DNA of 64,000 nucleotides. Origin: Saprolegnia diclina VS20. Lineage: Eukaryota; Oomycota; Saprolegniomycetes; Saprolegniales; Saprolegniaceae. The notes under the pieces were generated by a model. The model made no database searches, was not told the origin of the DNA, and worked only from the letters and a program-made list of their open reading frames with translations. Positions 54,207 through 64,000 of the stretch are shown here, piece after piece. The stretch spans positions 268,737-332,736 of the forward strand of contig NW_008246089.1 in assembly GCF_000281045.1 (NCBI RefSeq), read 5' to 3'. The stretch's first letter is position 1, and the number at the start of each line of letters is the position of its first letter. The position numbers were made by a program, and so were the translations under genes.

Positions 54207-55343
54207 ATGGGGACGTTTCGCAACTCGTCGCCGATGCAGGCCACGGCGTGGAGCCAGCGCGTCCACGTGTGCGACCGCGTCTTGTATGTCGAGTGGTGGC
54301 AACGACCGCCGGCGTCGTGGTGGCCGACGCGCCGCCTCGTACCGTACGAGCTCCAACTACCTACGTCGCTGAGCCTTGGCCACGTCGTGCGCACGGCCGG
54401 CGCTATTGACACTGCGTCCAAGGCGCTACCACCCGACCACACGCTCTGCATTTCGCTGCTCGCAGACGCGCAGGCGCATCGGGCCAAGGCCATTTGCGTC
54501 ATTGGAGCGTGGCGCCTCCTCTTTCACAGCACGACGGCGGCCGTCGCCCACGCGCCCTTTGAACACTTGTACTTGCCACCCGACCCGTTTTCATCGTCCC
54601 CGACGTTTCCGCTGCACGCACTCGACTGGCTACAGGGCCTGGAGAAGGCGGCCAGTCTCGGCTTTGTCTCGGCCAATCTCGACGTCGACGAGATCGAGCG
54701 CTGCGCGAGCGGTGACCACGGGGCCATTACGTGGTCGTGCAAGAAACTCGCGGTCTTTCAGCCGTCGTCCTTGGCACTGAGCCCCTACATACCGTATTTT
54801 CAAAAGCACAATACGCGCGTCGTGATTGCGCTCGAGCGCCCGACGTGCGTTGATGTGGTCGGCGTCGAGTACCTCGACATGACGTGCGAAGGCGAGTCGT
54901 GGGACTCGCTCTTCAATCGGTTCCTTGAGGCGGTCGAGAGCAGTCACGGCACGGTCGCGGTTCACTGCAGCTCGGGCTTGCACCGGTCGCAGACATGCGT
55001 CGGCGGCTTCCTCATGCGAACCTACGGCTTCTCGGCGCGCCAAGCCATTGCGTGGATACGCCTCGTGCGCCCGGGCTCGCTCGCGCCATCGCACGTGCAC
55101 GCGCTCGAGGCGTGGGAGCGCGTCTGGTCGGGCAAGTCCCAACCCGAGATGGAGTCGGCGCTCACCGTGCACATTGGCTCCATGACGCTTGGCACGAGCC
55201 TCTTTGCCAAGGACGCGGGGAAAGCCAAGAAGCGACGCGACTCGATGAAGCCGCTCACACCGCTCGAAGGCTCCGAGTCGTTGGCACCGCGTCAAATCTT
55301 GCGCGTCGGGTCCACCCCGAATCGGTCCCGACTGCGCTTATGA
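54207..55343 (+). CDS. CDC14-like dual-specificity phosphatase
   Basis: Single exon, 378 aa. CDC14 phosphatases reverse CDK phosphorylation at Ser-Pro sites and in many protists act at basal bodies and cilia. The two-domain plan is visible: N-terminal regulatory domain (VLYVEWWQRPP to PFEHLYLPPDPF), the linker ITWSCKKLAVFQPSS, then SPYIPYFQKHNTRVVIAL, and the P-loop AVHCSSGLHRSQT with catalytic Cys at residue 254 and Arg at 260, followed by AIAWIRLVRPGSL, a strong CDC14 hallmark. Departures: the canonical HCKAGLGRTG loop is altered, and the general-acid Asp loop (usually xDG) reads CEG, so the acid would be Glu. It lacks the long C-terminal tail of fungal CDC14. The gap 23 bp upstream leaves the true start open; Met10 is an alternative. 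Confidence 0.82.
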   Translation: MGTFRNSSPMQATAWSQRVHVCDRVLYVEWWQRPPASWWPTRRLVPYELQLPTSLSLGHVVRTAGAIDTASKALPPDHTLCISLLADAQAHRAKAICVIGAWRLLFHSTTAAVAHAPFEHLYLPPDPFSSSPTFPLHALDWLQGLEKAASLGFVSANLDVDEIERCASGDHGAITWSCKKLAVFQPSSLALSPYIPYFQKHNTRVVIALERPTCVDVVGVEYLDMTCEGESWDSLFNRFLEAVESSHGTVAVHCSSGLHRSQTCVGGFLMRTYGFSARQAIAWIRLVRPGSLAPSHVHALEAWERVWSGKSQPEMESALTVHIGSMTLGTSLFAKDAGKAKKRRDSMKPLTPLEGSESLAPRQILRVGSTPNRSRLRL

Positions 55344-55552
55344 CCAGCCTCCACGTACACCACCTTAGCATGCCTGTCGCTTCCCTTAATGATAATACAG
55401 TCCCCGTACTACAAGCCATCGCATTTGTCTCTAGTCTACCAGTCGAAAGGACAGTCTGTCGACTCGTGCACCAACATCTGCAATCTTAGTCGATTGCACT
55501 TTTACGTTTAGTTGAAGCGACTCGCCTATTATTAGCGGGCGCCGACGGCAGC

Positions 55553-57269
55553 ATGGACCGACGCCCGGCCAAGTCGATGTTTGACGCCGGTGCGTTGGCC
55601 TCTACAAACAGTTGGGTGACGAAGGCGCGTAGGCATCTCGTCCAAGTTTTCCCGCCAGTACATTGGCGCTGTCTACGAAGACACGACGCTCAACGCGGCG
55701 ACCGCGGCGCGGCTCCGCGCCGAGCGCAAGCTCCAAGCGCAAGAGGACGCCATTGAGCGCCAGCGGCTCAAGATCGATCTCGAGGTGTCACCGTGATGAT
55801 GACGACGCATTCTCAACAAATCGTAGATTCAAAAGATTCAAAACGCGAAAAGGACCGTCCAGCGCAAAAAGCTGCGCGAGGCCAAGCGAGTCGAAGCGCG
55901 TTGCCACGGAGCAGCGGCTGTCCTGCAAGCCGCCGCGCGGGCCTTTCTACAGCGACTGCATACACGACAGACCGTGGCCGCGACGACCATCTCGAGCGTC
56001 TGGCGCATGCACGTGTCGATCGTCGCACGACATGTGCGGGCCCACGCGGCGGCCACGCTCACGCACGCACTCGTGCACCGGGTGCGGCATCGGCGACGGC
56101 ACCAGGCTGCGCACCGCCTCCAGACAGCATGGCGCCGCCACCGGGCTTCTCAGTGCGAATGGCTTGCGCACCAGGCGCACTGGCAGCAGCTGCATTCGGC
56201 AGCAACAACACTCCAGAGCGTGTACCGCATGCACGTCGTCCGCGAGACGTTCTTGGACGTCCTCGACGCTGTGATTCGGTTCCAAGCACTCTACCGCGGG
56301 CACGTCGCGCGTTGTGCGCTGCCACCCGCCGAGCCGCAAGTCGACGAGCCCGAATCGGTGTCGATGGCGCCGCTCCCGTCGCCGTGGACCCCTGCGCAAC
56401 GCGAGGTGCCGTCGACGATACCGGCGTTGACTGTCCTGCTCCCAACGAGCCCTATGAACAAAGTCGTACTGCCGAGCCTCCCAAAGCAATCCACCGCGCG
56501 GCTTGAGGTGCCCGAGGCGCGCGCCAACGTACCAATTAAGCAGCTGCGACAGCGCCGCAAGACAATTGCGGTCACGCTGAGCCCAATGCCGTACCAGACA
56601 GTGCTCGTCCAGCGCGCCGAGTCGGCGTCCGTCGCGCCCGACGAGGACGCGCACAAGCGCAACATGGCCCACGCGGCGCTGCGGCGAAAAGTACTTCTGC
56701 AGCAATGCCAAGAAAAGCAGCGGCAGATGGAAAAACGCTTGAAGCAGTCGCAGCTCGAGGTACGACGCCGATCACCTTTACTGCTGTGGGCACGCGCGCT
56801 TGTGTAGCGAGAAGCTCTCGAGCGCACCCTCATGCTGCGCGAAGAGCGGCGCAGCCGCGTTCTCGCCAAGACCGACGTCCGGCTTCGTGTCGCCGCAGCG
56901 CGACGGGCTGCCACCGCCGACCGCCACGTACCCTACCCCTCTCTACCAACCCCAACCCTAGCTTGCGCGTAGATCGTGGAGCGAGAGACCGCCGCCATGG
57001 AGAAGGAGGAGCGGCAGAGTCGACTCGCGTGGAAGTGGCTCATGCGTGCCAAGACCCTCTCGACGGCCGTCAAGCCGCGCGCCTCCAACCAAGTGGACGA
57101 GCCAAAGGTGGTTCGAAAACAGCGTCTGCCCAAGCAGCAGCCCAAACGCGCCAAACAAAAGCGCCAGCTGCACCAGGCCGAGCGAAACGAGTCGGACGCG
57201 CTCTGGGCCGACGACACCTTTGACGAGCTCGTCGACGAGACGGTGCTCAATGGCTTGCTCGTGCAATAA
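55553..57269 (+). CDS. IQ-motif (calmodulin-binding) protein, 512 aa
   Basis: Five exons: 55553-55589, 55633-55784, 55827-56759, 56808-56927 and 56973-57269; introns 43-48 nt and frame closed. The first third is a basic coiled coil (RLRAERKLQAQEDAIERQRL). Five IQ-like segments follow at spacing of about 25 residues: AAAVLQAAARAFLQRL, ATTISSVWRMHVSIVARH, AAHRLQTAWRRHRASQ, AATTLQSVYRMHVVRETF and VIRFQALYRGHVARCAL. The remainder is a Pro-rich linker and a basic coiled C-terminus (LRRKVLLQQCQEKQRQMEKR). IQ motifs bind calmodulin or myosin light chains; no motor domain is present. Cilium or cytoskeleton linkage is plausible but unproven. Its stop is 48 bp from the convergent USP5. Confidence 0.75.
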
Positions 57270-57317
57270 CCGTCAACATGAGACTACAAAATCAGGGATC
57301 GAAGAATGATAATTTTC

Positions 57318-59666
57318 CTAGTGCTTGCGCTCAAAGAGGTAGATAAAGCCGGCGCCAAACGGCGGCGTGTCCGAGACGGCCACCTTGGCGTCGTTGAAAA
57401 AGACCCACTGCCCGTCCTTCTTGATGTGCGCCACGTAGTGCCCGCTGTGCGTGTTGGGGCCCATGTGACTCACAAACCCGAGGAGCTCGTACTCGTCGCA
57501 GTTGGTGCTCTCCATCGGGTTGCTCTGGGTGCTCTGAAACGATTGCACGTGCGTCTCGAGGTCGTCCATGTTACCAAAGAGCCACTCGGCCGCGCGGTCC
57601 GGGTCGTTCTTGGCGTGGTGCAGCGCACACGCTGCCTGCGCCGGCGTAAAGCCCATCGCGACGAGGTTCTCGGTCGACGGTGCGCTCGTCGACGAGGCCG
57701 CCTTGGGGGTCGGTGGGCTGTTGAAGTTGGCATCGTCCATGTGGGCAAAGATCCACTCCATCGCGGCTTCGGCCGACCCGTTATTCGTGGCGAGGGCCGC
57801 GCGCTTGCAGCCATTTTCCGAAAAGCCCATGGCCATGAGCTCGCTAACGAGGCGCATGTCGGGCTCGGGGCCGACGACACCCGCGTCTTCCGGCAGCAGC
57901 TCTTCGTTGTCCTGGAGACCTGTGCTGCGGTACGCGCCAAGGCGAATCGTCTGCGGCATTTGCACGCTCACGTCCATCTTCTTGGGCGACCAGTCGTCGG
58001 CGACATAGTACCGCTTCATCTGCACGAGGAGGTACTTGGGAAACGTCTTGAACCGAATGCACTTGGCGGCCTGTCCCTTCTTGCCGAGCGCGGGCGACAA
58101 GAACCCGTCAATGATCTCGGACGCAAACGTCATGTCGAGGCAGGCTGCGAATGGCACATCGGCCACGATCTGCTTTTGCGGCACCTCTTCGCTCTCAATG
58201 CTGGCGAGTCGCTGCCGCTTGTTCTCCTGGACCTCCGACTCGTTGACGGCGGCGTCGAGCGGGATCTGGAGCTGCAAGACATTGTCGTGGCGCGTGACGT
58301 ACTTGACCTTGCGCGACCCGAGGCACTCGAGGCGGTCTTCAAACGTGAAGTCAAAGAGCGACGACGTCGGGAGGCGCCCGAGCGGACCGGTGTCGAGCCG
58401 CGATGGCGCCGCCGTCTTTTCTTTTGCTGTGAGCAGCTCGAGCAAGTGTTGAATGTACTCCATCGCATCTTGCTGCCGGTTCGAGCTAAACTCGGCATGG
58501 TTCTCCCCGACGAGGCTGCGCAGCATGAGCGGGCGCAGCTCCTCCGAGATGTACCGGTCCGAGTAGATGCCACGGACGACCTTGGAGAGCTGCAATGGGA
58601 GGTCTTTGGCCGGCGAGGGCGGCACGGGCGTGTACACGGAGGGCGAGAGGTACCGTGCTTGCACGGCGGGAATCGCCACGAGCAGCTGCAGGACCGAGTT
58701 GACGTAGCAGCTGTTGCCGAGGTTCGTGAGCCCCATGAAGCCCTTGCCCGTGATCGGCACGAGCGTCTTGCCTTCCTCCATGATCGAGTCAAAGTCCCAG
58801 TTCTTGTTGAGCTCGACTTCGAGCTCGCTCATTGTCTTGTCCGTCTTGGTGAGCTCGTCGACGCGGATGCCAAAGTGACGCAAATGATCCGCGAGGTATG
58901 GGTCCATGACCATGTCGTCTTCTGGGTAGCTGTAAATGTCGCCGCCGCCCGACGCGGTGATCGTACCGAGCTTGACCGCCAGCGGGAAGACCTTGCCCGT
59001 CTCTTCGTAGTGGCGAAGCGCTTCGCCGCAGCCGCCCGTGCCGTCAAAGTTCTGCCGCCCGCAGCCCACAAAGCCGTCGGAGAGGTTCATCCACAAGTTC
59101 TCCTTCTTGTCGCATGTCTCGCTCGAGCAGACCCAATGCGCGGGGTTGGGCGACACGAGCTTGCAGTCGTCTTGCGGGAGTTGCACGAGCTCGAGCGCAT
59201 ACACGGACGTTTGCAGCTCGTGCTGCCAGCTCTTGACCTGCTCCTTGACGTAGTTGCCTTGGTGGTTGAGCACCGACTCGATCGAGTTGCGCACGCGCGC
59301 TGGCAGCTCCGGGTCCGAGAGCTGGTAGCCCGTCTTCTCGGCGCCGTTGAAGAGCACGGCCGTGTACGTTTTCTCGATTTCAATCTTGTCTTCCTGGAAG
59401 CCGCCTTCGACGCCGATCGCGAGCTTCGTCACCTCGCCTTGCGGCTGCTTGATGATGCCAATGCGCACGTACTTTTGATGCAAATACGTCTTCTGGCCGG
59501 TCTTGGCCGCGTCCTGCTCGACCCAGTCCTCGCCAAAGGACTCGAAGCTGCTGAGGTTCGTGTAGAGGCCGCCCGGCAGGAACGGCGTGTCGAACGAGAT
59601 CATGCACTCGTCCTTGTACACGGACGTGGCCTCGGTCGCGATCGCTGCAGGTCCAAACGCGTCCAT
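57318..59666 (-). CDS. USP5: Ubiquitin carboxyl-terminal hydrolase 5 (USP5/isopeptidase T)
   Basis: Single exon, 782 aa. Cleaves unanchored polyubiquitin chains to recycle ubiquitin. Order of parts: N-terminal zinc-finger-like domain, ZnF-UBP domain (HWVCSSETCDKKENLWMNLS, then FVGCGRQNFDGTGGCGEALR), the catalytic Cys box GLTNLGNSCYVNSVLQ, two UBA domains inserted in the catalytic domain (LVSELMAMGFSENGCKRAAL and ENLVAMGFTPAQAACALHH), and the His box GPNTHSGHYVAHI, ending GAGFIYLFERK. All catalytic residues are present and length is close to animal and plant USP5. The frame opens 14 codons earlier with GTG only, so the ATG at 59666 is chosen. A long open frame on the other strand is a GC-codon shadow. 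Confidence 0.96.
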   Translation of the reverse strand: MDAFGPAAIATEATSVYKDECMISFDTPFLPGGLYTNLSSFESFGEDWVEQDAAKTGQKTYLHQKYVRIGIIKQPQGEVTKLAIGVEGGFQEDKIEIEKTYTAVLFNGAEKTGYQLSDPELPARVRNSIESVLNHQGNYVKEQVKSWQHELQTSVYALELVQLPQDDCKLVSPNPAHWVCSSETCDKKENLWMNLSDGFVGCGRQNFDGTGGCGEALRHYEETGKVFPLAVKLGTITASGGGDIYSYPEDDMVMDPYLADHLRHFGIRVDELTKTDKTMSELEVELNKNWDFDSIMEEGKTLVPITGKGFMGLTNLGNSCYVNSVLQLLVAIPAVQARYLSPSVYTPVPPSPAKDLPLQLSKVVRGIYSDRYISEELRPLMLRSLVGENHAEFSSNRQQDAMEYIQHLLELLTAKEKTAAPSRLDTGPLGRLPTSSLFDFTFEDRLECLGSRKVKYVTRHDNVLQLQIPLDAAVNESEVQENKRQRLASIESEEVPQKQIVADVPFAACLDMTFASEIIDGFLSPALGKKGQAAKCIRFKTFPKYLLVQMKRYYVADDWSPKKMDVSVQMPQTIRLGAYRSTGLQDNEELLPEDAGVVGPEPDMRLVSELMAMGFSENGCKRAALATNNGSAEAAMEWIFAHMDDANFNSPPTPKAASSTSAPSTENLVAMGFTPAQAACALHHAKNDPDRAAEWLFGNMDDLETHVQSFQSTQSNPMESTNCDEYELLGFVSHMGPNTHSGHYVAHIKKDGQWVFFNDAKVAVSDTPPFGAGFIYLFERKH

Positions 59667-60140
59667 GCTGCTGCTCGTCGTCGTCAAATGAGCTTTTTCG
59701 AACCCCACTTTTCATCCGGATACGCTGCCACTTGCCCCGTCGCTATCCGCACCGTATCCGGCATCCGCGTGGCAACGTTCAACGCGTTTAAACAGCCGCC
59801 GTGGCATTCCAAACGTGCGCCAAAGTTCGCCACCGTGGTGCGACGCGATGGGTCCAATAGGTTATTCTGTCGGGAGGACAGGTTTTAATAGAATGGACGC
59901 GTTTTTATACAGCGACCAGCGCCATTGCCGCTGGCTCGCCTACCGTCGTCCGAAGAGATCACACTCTCGTACCAAGATGCTAGGGCCACAGCGGTGCTGC
60001 AGGCTCGTCGACGGCCATAGCGTCGTTGCCGGGGCGTCGAAGGAGCCCGTTGACGCCACGTGTCCGACTTCAACGACCAACACTCGCTCGCACGACCTGC
60101 ACTCACCTTGCCGCTTGTTCGCGATCTTGAAGGGTCTCGC

Positions 60141-62220
60141 ATGCGCTTCCAGGACGCCCACGGCGGCGGGTGCTCGTTCCGGAGCAAGGCAGCGGTCAAG
60201 AAGGTTGGCGTCGATGCGACCTCGGAGACGCCGGGCGTCGAGTTTGTCTCGGCGGACACGCAGACTGCGATCGCTGCCGACAGCTGGTGCCAGACCGAGC
60301 CGATCGAGTCGTCGACCGGCAAGGTGGCTGTCGACGACGACCGCGTCAAGGCCTTTCTAAACGATGTCGGTGGGCTCATGTTGCGCGAGATGCAGGCAAG
60401 CGCCAAGTCGCTGGCCTTTGACGGTACGATGCTCCATGGCTCCGCTGTCACACGGCCATCGTAGACTTTTCGGTCGAGGAGGCCGATGCTGACGACGCCG
60501 ACCTCACGCGCCTCTTTACGCTCTCGTTTGACTTTTTCACGCACTTCAAGGCGCCGGCCGAGAGTTGTCGCTCGTACAAGAACCCATCTCATGGCCTTAC
60601 TCTAGGCAACGGCGGGCGCCCTTCGGCGTTGCAGTTGCAATGCACGGGCGTCTCGTGGAATGCCACTGGGTCCGTGCTTGCGGTCGCGTATGGCCGGTTT
60701 GACCACTCGGGGTGGTGCGACTACCGGTCCGCGCTCTGTCTTTGGAACATCTTCCACCCTGACTTCAACGTGGCCAAGCCCAGTGTCGTGCTCGAGACCT
60801 CGGTACACCTGGCCCGTTTTCTTGTCAATCGAGTGCTCACCTGACGGCTAGAGCGGTCTCATGTGCGTTGCACACCACCCAACGATGCCTGCTGTCGTCG
60901 CCGCCGGCTCGTTCAACGGCGAAGTGCTCGTCTGGAACACGGCGCTGGAGGAGACGCTCGTCGCGTCGTCTGGCATTGGCGACTACTTTCATCGCGAGCC
61001 CATTGCCAAGGTAATTCCTCCACCAGATGAGAACTTATGGCTCATTTGACCAGGTGTCTTGGATCTACGACCCTGTCGCACGCGACTACAATGTAAACGC
61101 CTTTTGGAGGCCGAGAATATGCATCGCCATCTAGATTGCCAGTGTGAGCGGCGACGGCAAGGTGCTCGTGTGGCAGCTCAAGGACAAGCTCGCATACCCT
61201 GTGGAAGGGTACCTTTTAGGCCCAAAAGCCAAGCTCAAGCCGAGCAAGGGCGCGCCAGCGCCGCTCTTTGGCGGTACAAACCCTTTCTGTTGCATCGACA
61301 CCTCGATTCTCATGCAGGCGTGGCACTTGCATTTCGCACAAATGACCGGACGAACCGCAGCTTTGTCGTCGGCTCGGAAGCCGGGTCCATTAGCCGCTGT
61401 TTCGCCAACAAGGCGACCAAGATGACGGCCAAAGGCGGTACCGCCGGCACCGACGTCCGTTCTTGTCCCACGTATTAAACTAGAGCTCAAGTGGTCCAAC
61501 AACGCCCTTCGCATCGCGAGTATGGCACCGCAGCCAGCCGACTTGCGCCGCTTCGTCGAAGCGTATGCCAAAGACAAGAAGCTCCGAGACGTCCGCGTCA
61601 GCGCAGTTTTTGACGCCAAACCCGATCTCAGCGCCCTGTACCCGAGCGCACTCGACTTTAGCTTTGAAGCGCACGGCGGCCCTGTGTACGACATGGCATT
61701 CTCGCCCTTCCACGGCAGCCTCTTTCTCTCGTGCTCGTCCGATGGCAGCGTGCGGCTGTACCACTACCTCCAAGTAGTCACCCCGTGCCTTCGTCATATT
61801 CATGGAACGCGTAGCGGGACCCGCTGCTCGTCTTCCAAGTCGGCACGAGCTATCTGTACGCCGTTGCGTGGTCCAAGACACGCCCGCTCGTGTTTGCGGT
61901 CGCGAGTGAAGATGGCAATGCCTACGTCTACGATCTGCAGGTGGGCGACATATGTGCGGGTGTCCTTGCTACAAAGGCCATGGCAGGTGAACCGACTCAG
62001 CCCGGTTGCGACCTTGTCGCTGCCCGAGGGGAAGCAGCGCGCAGCCGCCTTGTACACGGTCGAATTCAACCCGCGCCAGCGCAACTTTGTGGCGTGCGGT
62101 GACGGCAACGGCCTTGCGTACGTGTGGAAGCTCAGCTGGCGGCTCTCCAACTTGCGTCCGGACGAACGCGCCGTCCTCGACGGGATCGCCGAGCTCCGGT
62201 CGTCCAACAACAGCACATAG
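60141..62220 (+). CDS. DYNC2I2: Cytoplasmic dynein-2 intermediate chain 2 (DYNC2I2/WDR34)
   Basis: WD40 subunit of the dynein-2 motor that drives retrograde intraflagellar transport. Exons 60141-60423, 60465-60563, 60606-60802, 60852-61010, 61054-61092, 61135-61273, 61318-61437, 61484-61773, 61815-61940 and 61987-62220 (561 aa, frame closed). The N-terminal part has QT repeats (DTQTAIAADSWCQTEP) as in WDR34, then the light-chain-binding helix, VSWNATGSVLAVAYGRFDHSGW, GSFNGEVLVWN, SVSGDGKVLVWQ, HGGPVYDMAFSPFHGSLFLS and ACGDGNGLAYVW blades. The true N-terminus is not settled: frame is also open upstream (about 59892-60017), so one more 5' exon is likely between USP5 and here. Confidence 0.88.
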
Positions 62221-62240
62221 TGGCTTGTATAGACAAACGA

Positions 62241-62736
62241 TTACGCCACGAGCGTGCATTTCGATATACAATAGGACGCGAGCTGCACCATGTAAATGCC
62301 AATGTTGCAGCTCAGGACCACGACAAGGACCAGCTGGATGCTAGCGACTGCGCCGTTCAGCGTTACCATCGCGGCGCGCACGTTCTCGGGCGACTTGTAG
62401 TAAGCTTGCAGCGTTGAGCTCCCAGCAGTCCATACGAGATCACTCGCGTCCCTACGCTCTGCGTCAGCATGACATATCGATCGCAGCAACGTACGCGGCG
62501 GTCGCGACCACATGGAGGCAGAGACAGGCAAGTACAAAGTGGCTTGCGGCCGAGAGGGCCGACACTACAGCGTGGACAAGCCGCGGTGCCGGCAAGAGCG
62601 CCAGGGCGAGCAGCAGCGACGCGGATGCAAGCGATATGCCAAAGATCGCGTTGGCCAAACCCGGTGCAAAGAGGAGGGGGAGAGCGGTGCCCGGGCACAC
62701 GCCCAAGAAGAGGCACTGCAGCTGGAGACTCACCAT
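62241..62736 (-). CDS. Small polytopic membrane protein, 150 aa
   Basis: Minus-strand exons 62736-62495 and 62451-62241; 43-nt intron, frame closed. About four hydrophobic helices: LFLGVCPGTALPLLFAPGLA, SLASASLLLALALLPA, ALSAASHFVLACLCLHVVA and VASIQLVLVVVLSCNIGIY, separated by a soluble loop (DLVWTAGSSTLQAYYKSPEN). No family is recognised. The ATG is followed directly by a GTGAGT that would be a strong splice donor, so an extra 5' exon or different start is possible. It is convergent with DYNC2I2, 20 bp between stops. Confidence 0.6.
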
Positions 62737-62878
62737 CTACGTCAACAGTAGAGAAATCACGCAAGCAGGTTAGGGCGTTGTACGATGCTGAGGGGCACAC
62801 AGAGGTGGTAGCAGGCGACCACGTCCTTCCACGTCATTATATCGATTCGTCGTCTCGGTTTCGTACAATAACGGTCTC

Positions 62879-64000
62879 ATGGGACGACTCAAGGTCCAGA
62901 AGCGCTTGGAAGATGCGCTTCGGCGCCATGACATGCAGCTCGTCATTTGGATGATCGACTCGGGCGAAGTCCCAGTGGACGTCGAAGCCAATGGCGGTGA
63001 CACGCCGCTGCTCCATGCGGTCGCTTACAACCAAATCGACGTGCTCGACTTGCTCCTGGACCGGTGCGTGATGGCGATGAGCTGCATGCGTGCTCATGAG
63101 GCGTCGTTAGAGGCGTCAACGTCAATGCCGCCAACCGCCACGGCAAGACTGCGCTCATGAAGGCCGCCGCGACGACCGACGTCGACACGACGGACGCGGT
63201 CAACATTCTGCTCCGGCGCGGCGCCAACATCTTTGCAAAGGATCCGAGTGGCAAGACTGCGCTCGACTGGGCGCGGCGCACCAACAACGTCCACGTCGGT
63301 CGTCGCCTCGAGCTGGCGGTACAAGCCCACATTGTCGCGCACCGGGTGACGCATGCCAATCAAGAAGCGGCGGCCCAGCACGACGCGATTGCGCAGATGA
63401 ACGATGCACTTACGACGCAACTCCACGCGCTGCTTTCGCCGTACGCACCGCACGAGGTGCGATGACCGTGGTATGAAAACAGAGCCGGATGCAATGCGTG
63501 TAGGTGCTCGCGCTCGTGACGTCCGCCGCCGTCTCGCACGATATGTACTCGGCCGCGTTCCCGAATGGCCCGCCGTTCTTTGTCAACGCGGAGAGCGCGC
63601 AAGGGTGGACGGCGTTGACGAAGGCCGCCTCGGTCGATGACGTGGAGGGTCTGCGCTGTCTGCTGCAGCACGGGGCCATGGTGGATTATGAATCCAAGCT
63701 GCGGCATACAGCGCTGACGTGGTATGCCATATCCCGACGTGGTTCGGGTCATGACGTGATGACGTGCGTGATGTAGGGCGAGCTACTCGGGCCACACGAA
63801 CGCCGTGCAGTTGCTCTTGCAACACCGCGCACGTGTCGAGTACATGACCCGGGAAAAGATGACGGCGCTGAGTCACGCGTCTCGGAATGGCAAAGCCCAC
63901 GTGGTGGCGATTCTACTAAGCAAATACCGCGAGAGATTCCTACCCCAAAGTAGCCAGCCGGATTACGTCTCAAACGAAGCAAGCGAGTGGCACACGCACT
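62879..64000 (+). CDS. Ankyrin-repeat protein, 5' part
   Basis: Exons 62879-63063, 63111-63456, 63504-63721 and 63777 to the right edge, still open at 64000. Ankyrin units: RLEDALRRHDMQLVIWMI, GDTPLLHAVAYNQIDVLDLL, GKTALMKAAATTDVDTTDAV, GKTALDWARRTNNVHVGRRL, GWTALTKAASVDDVEGLRCLL, HTALTWASYSGHTNAVQLLL and MTALSHASRNGKAHVVAIL. One longer helical insert (residues about 125-175) separates units four and five. No signal peptide. The rest of the protein, which may carry another domain, lies outside the window. It is divergent from the small membrane protein gene with 142 bp between starts. Confidence 0.82.

Noticed and set aside
57306-59888. 860-codon open frame on the plus strand
   Set aside because: It lies wholly antisense to USP5, whose domains and catalytic residues are complete. 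The translation is low in complexity (Arg, Val, Leu, His) as expected of a GC-rich shadow frame.
1-64000. CRISPR arrays, insertion sequences, retroelements, prophage or viral genes
   Set aside because: No regularly spaced repeats, transposase, reverse transcriptase, integrase or capsid motifs were seen in any frame.

Overview
This window reads as nuclear DNA of an oomycete, most likely of the Saprolegniales (water moulds such as Saprolegnia, Achlya or Aphanomyces). The reasons are dense GC-rich genes on both strands, many very short introns (about 42-75 nt) that mostly start GTAC and end TAG, an elicitin-type ectodomain, tyrosine-kinase-like receptor kinases, large lineage-specific membrane proteins, and axonemal and intraflagellar-transport genes of an organism with flagellate zoospores. 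Species assignment is inference. Exons were joined by hand; nearly every model closes in frame across all its junctions. Two runs of N (19850-20439 and 53769-54183) are assembly gaps.

1-14 kb: the 3' half of RNA polymerase I subunit RPA2; a Pellino-like FHA-RING E3 ligase; the outer-dynein-arm docking protein ODAD1, divergent by 69 bp from a 1717-aa zinc finger/FN3/TPR/WD40/LysM protein; a small hypothetical protein; an ankyrin-type protein.

14-31 kb is the most lineage-specific part: a receptor kinase with an elicitin-like ectodomain, two tandem S33 (tripeptidyl-peptidase-like) hydrolases flanking an assembly gap, an intronless internally duplicated polytopic membrane protein of about 1760 aa, an EF-hand protein, and a single-pass glycoprotein with three ectodomain repeats.

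31-50 kb: a 974-aa coiled-coil protein, a METTL21-type methyltransferase, a candidate homologue of the meiotic protein M1AP, the 60S biogenesis factor REI1/ZNF622, mitochondrial D-2-hydroxyglutarate dehydrogenase, an EDR2-C domain protein, a third, degenerate S33 paralogue, a MYND protein, an MFS sugar porter, and an RlmN-type radical-SAM methyltransferase with a C-terminal membrane anchor.

50-64 kb: a 1000-aa protein joining DEP-like, PX-like, inactive nucleotidyltransferase, PAP/OAS1, LOTUS-like and PAM2-like parts; a CDC14-like phosphatase; an IQ-motif protein; the deubiquitinase USP5; dynein-2 intermediate chain DYNC2I2; a small membrane protein; and the start of an ankyrin protein.

Common themes are cilia (ODAD1, DYNC2I2, probably the giant FN3/WD40 protein and perhaps CDC14 and the coiled-coil and IQ proteins), ubiquitin (Pellino, USP5), ribosome production (RPA2, REI1, RlmN), and surface sensing or digestion (elicitin kinase, S33 enzymes, membrane proteins). 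The best candidates for undescribed biology are the DEP-PX-pseudonucleotidyltransferase protein, the elicitin receptor kinase, the FN3/TPR/WD40/LysM protein and the non-animal Pellino.
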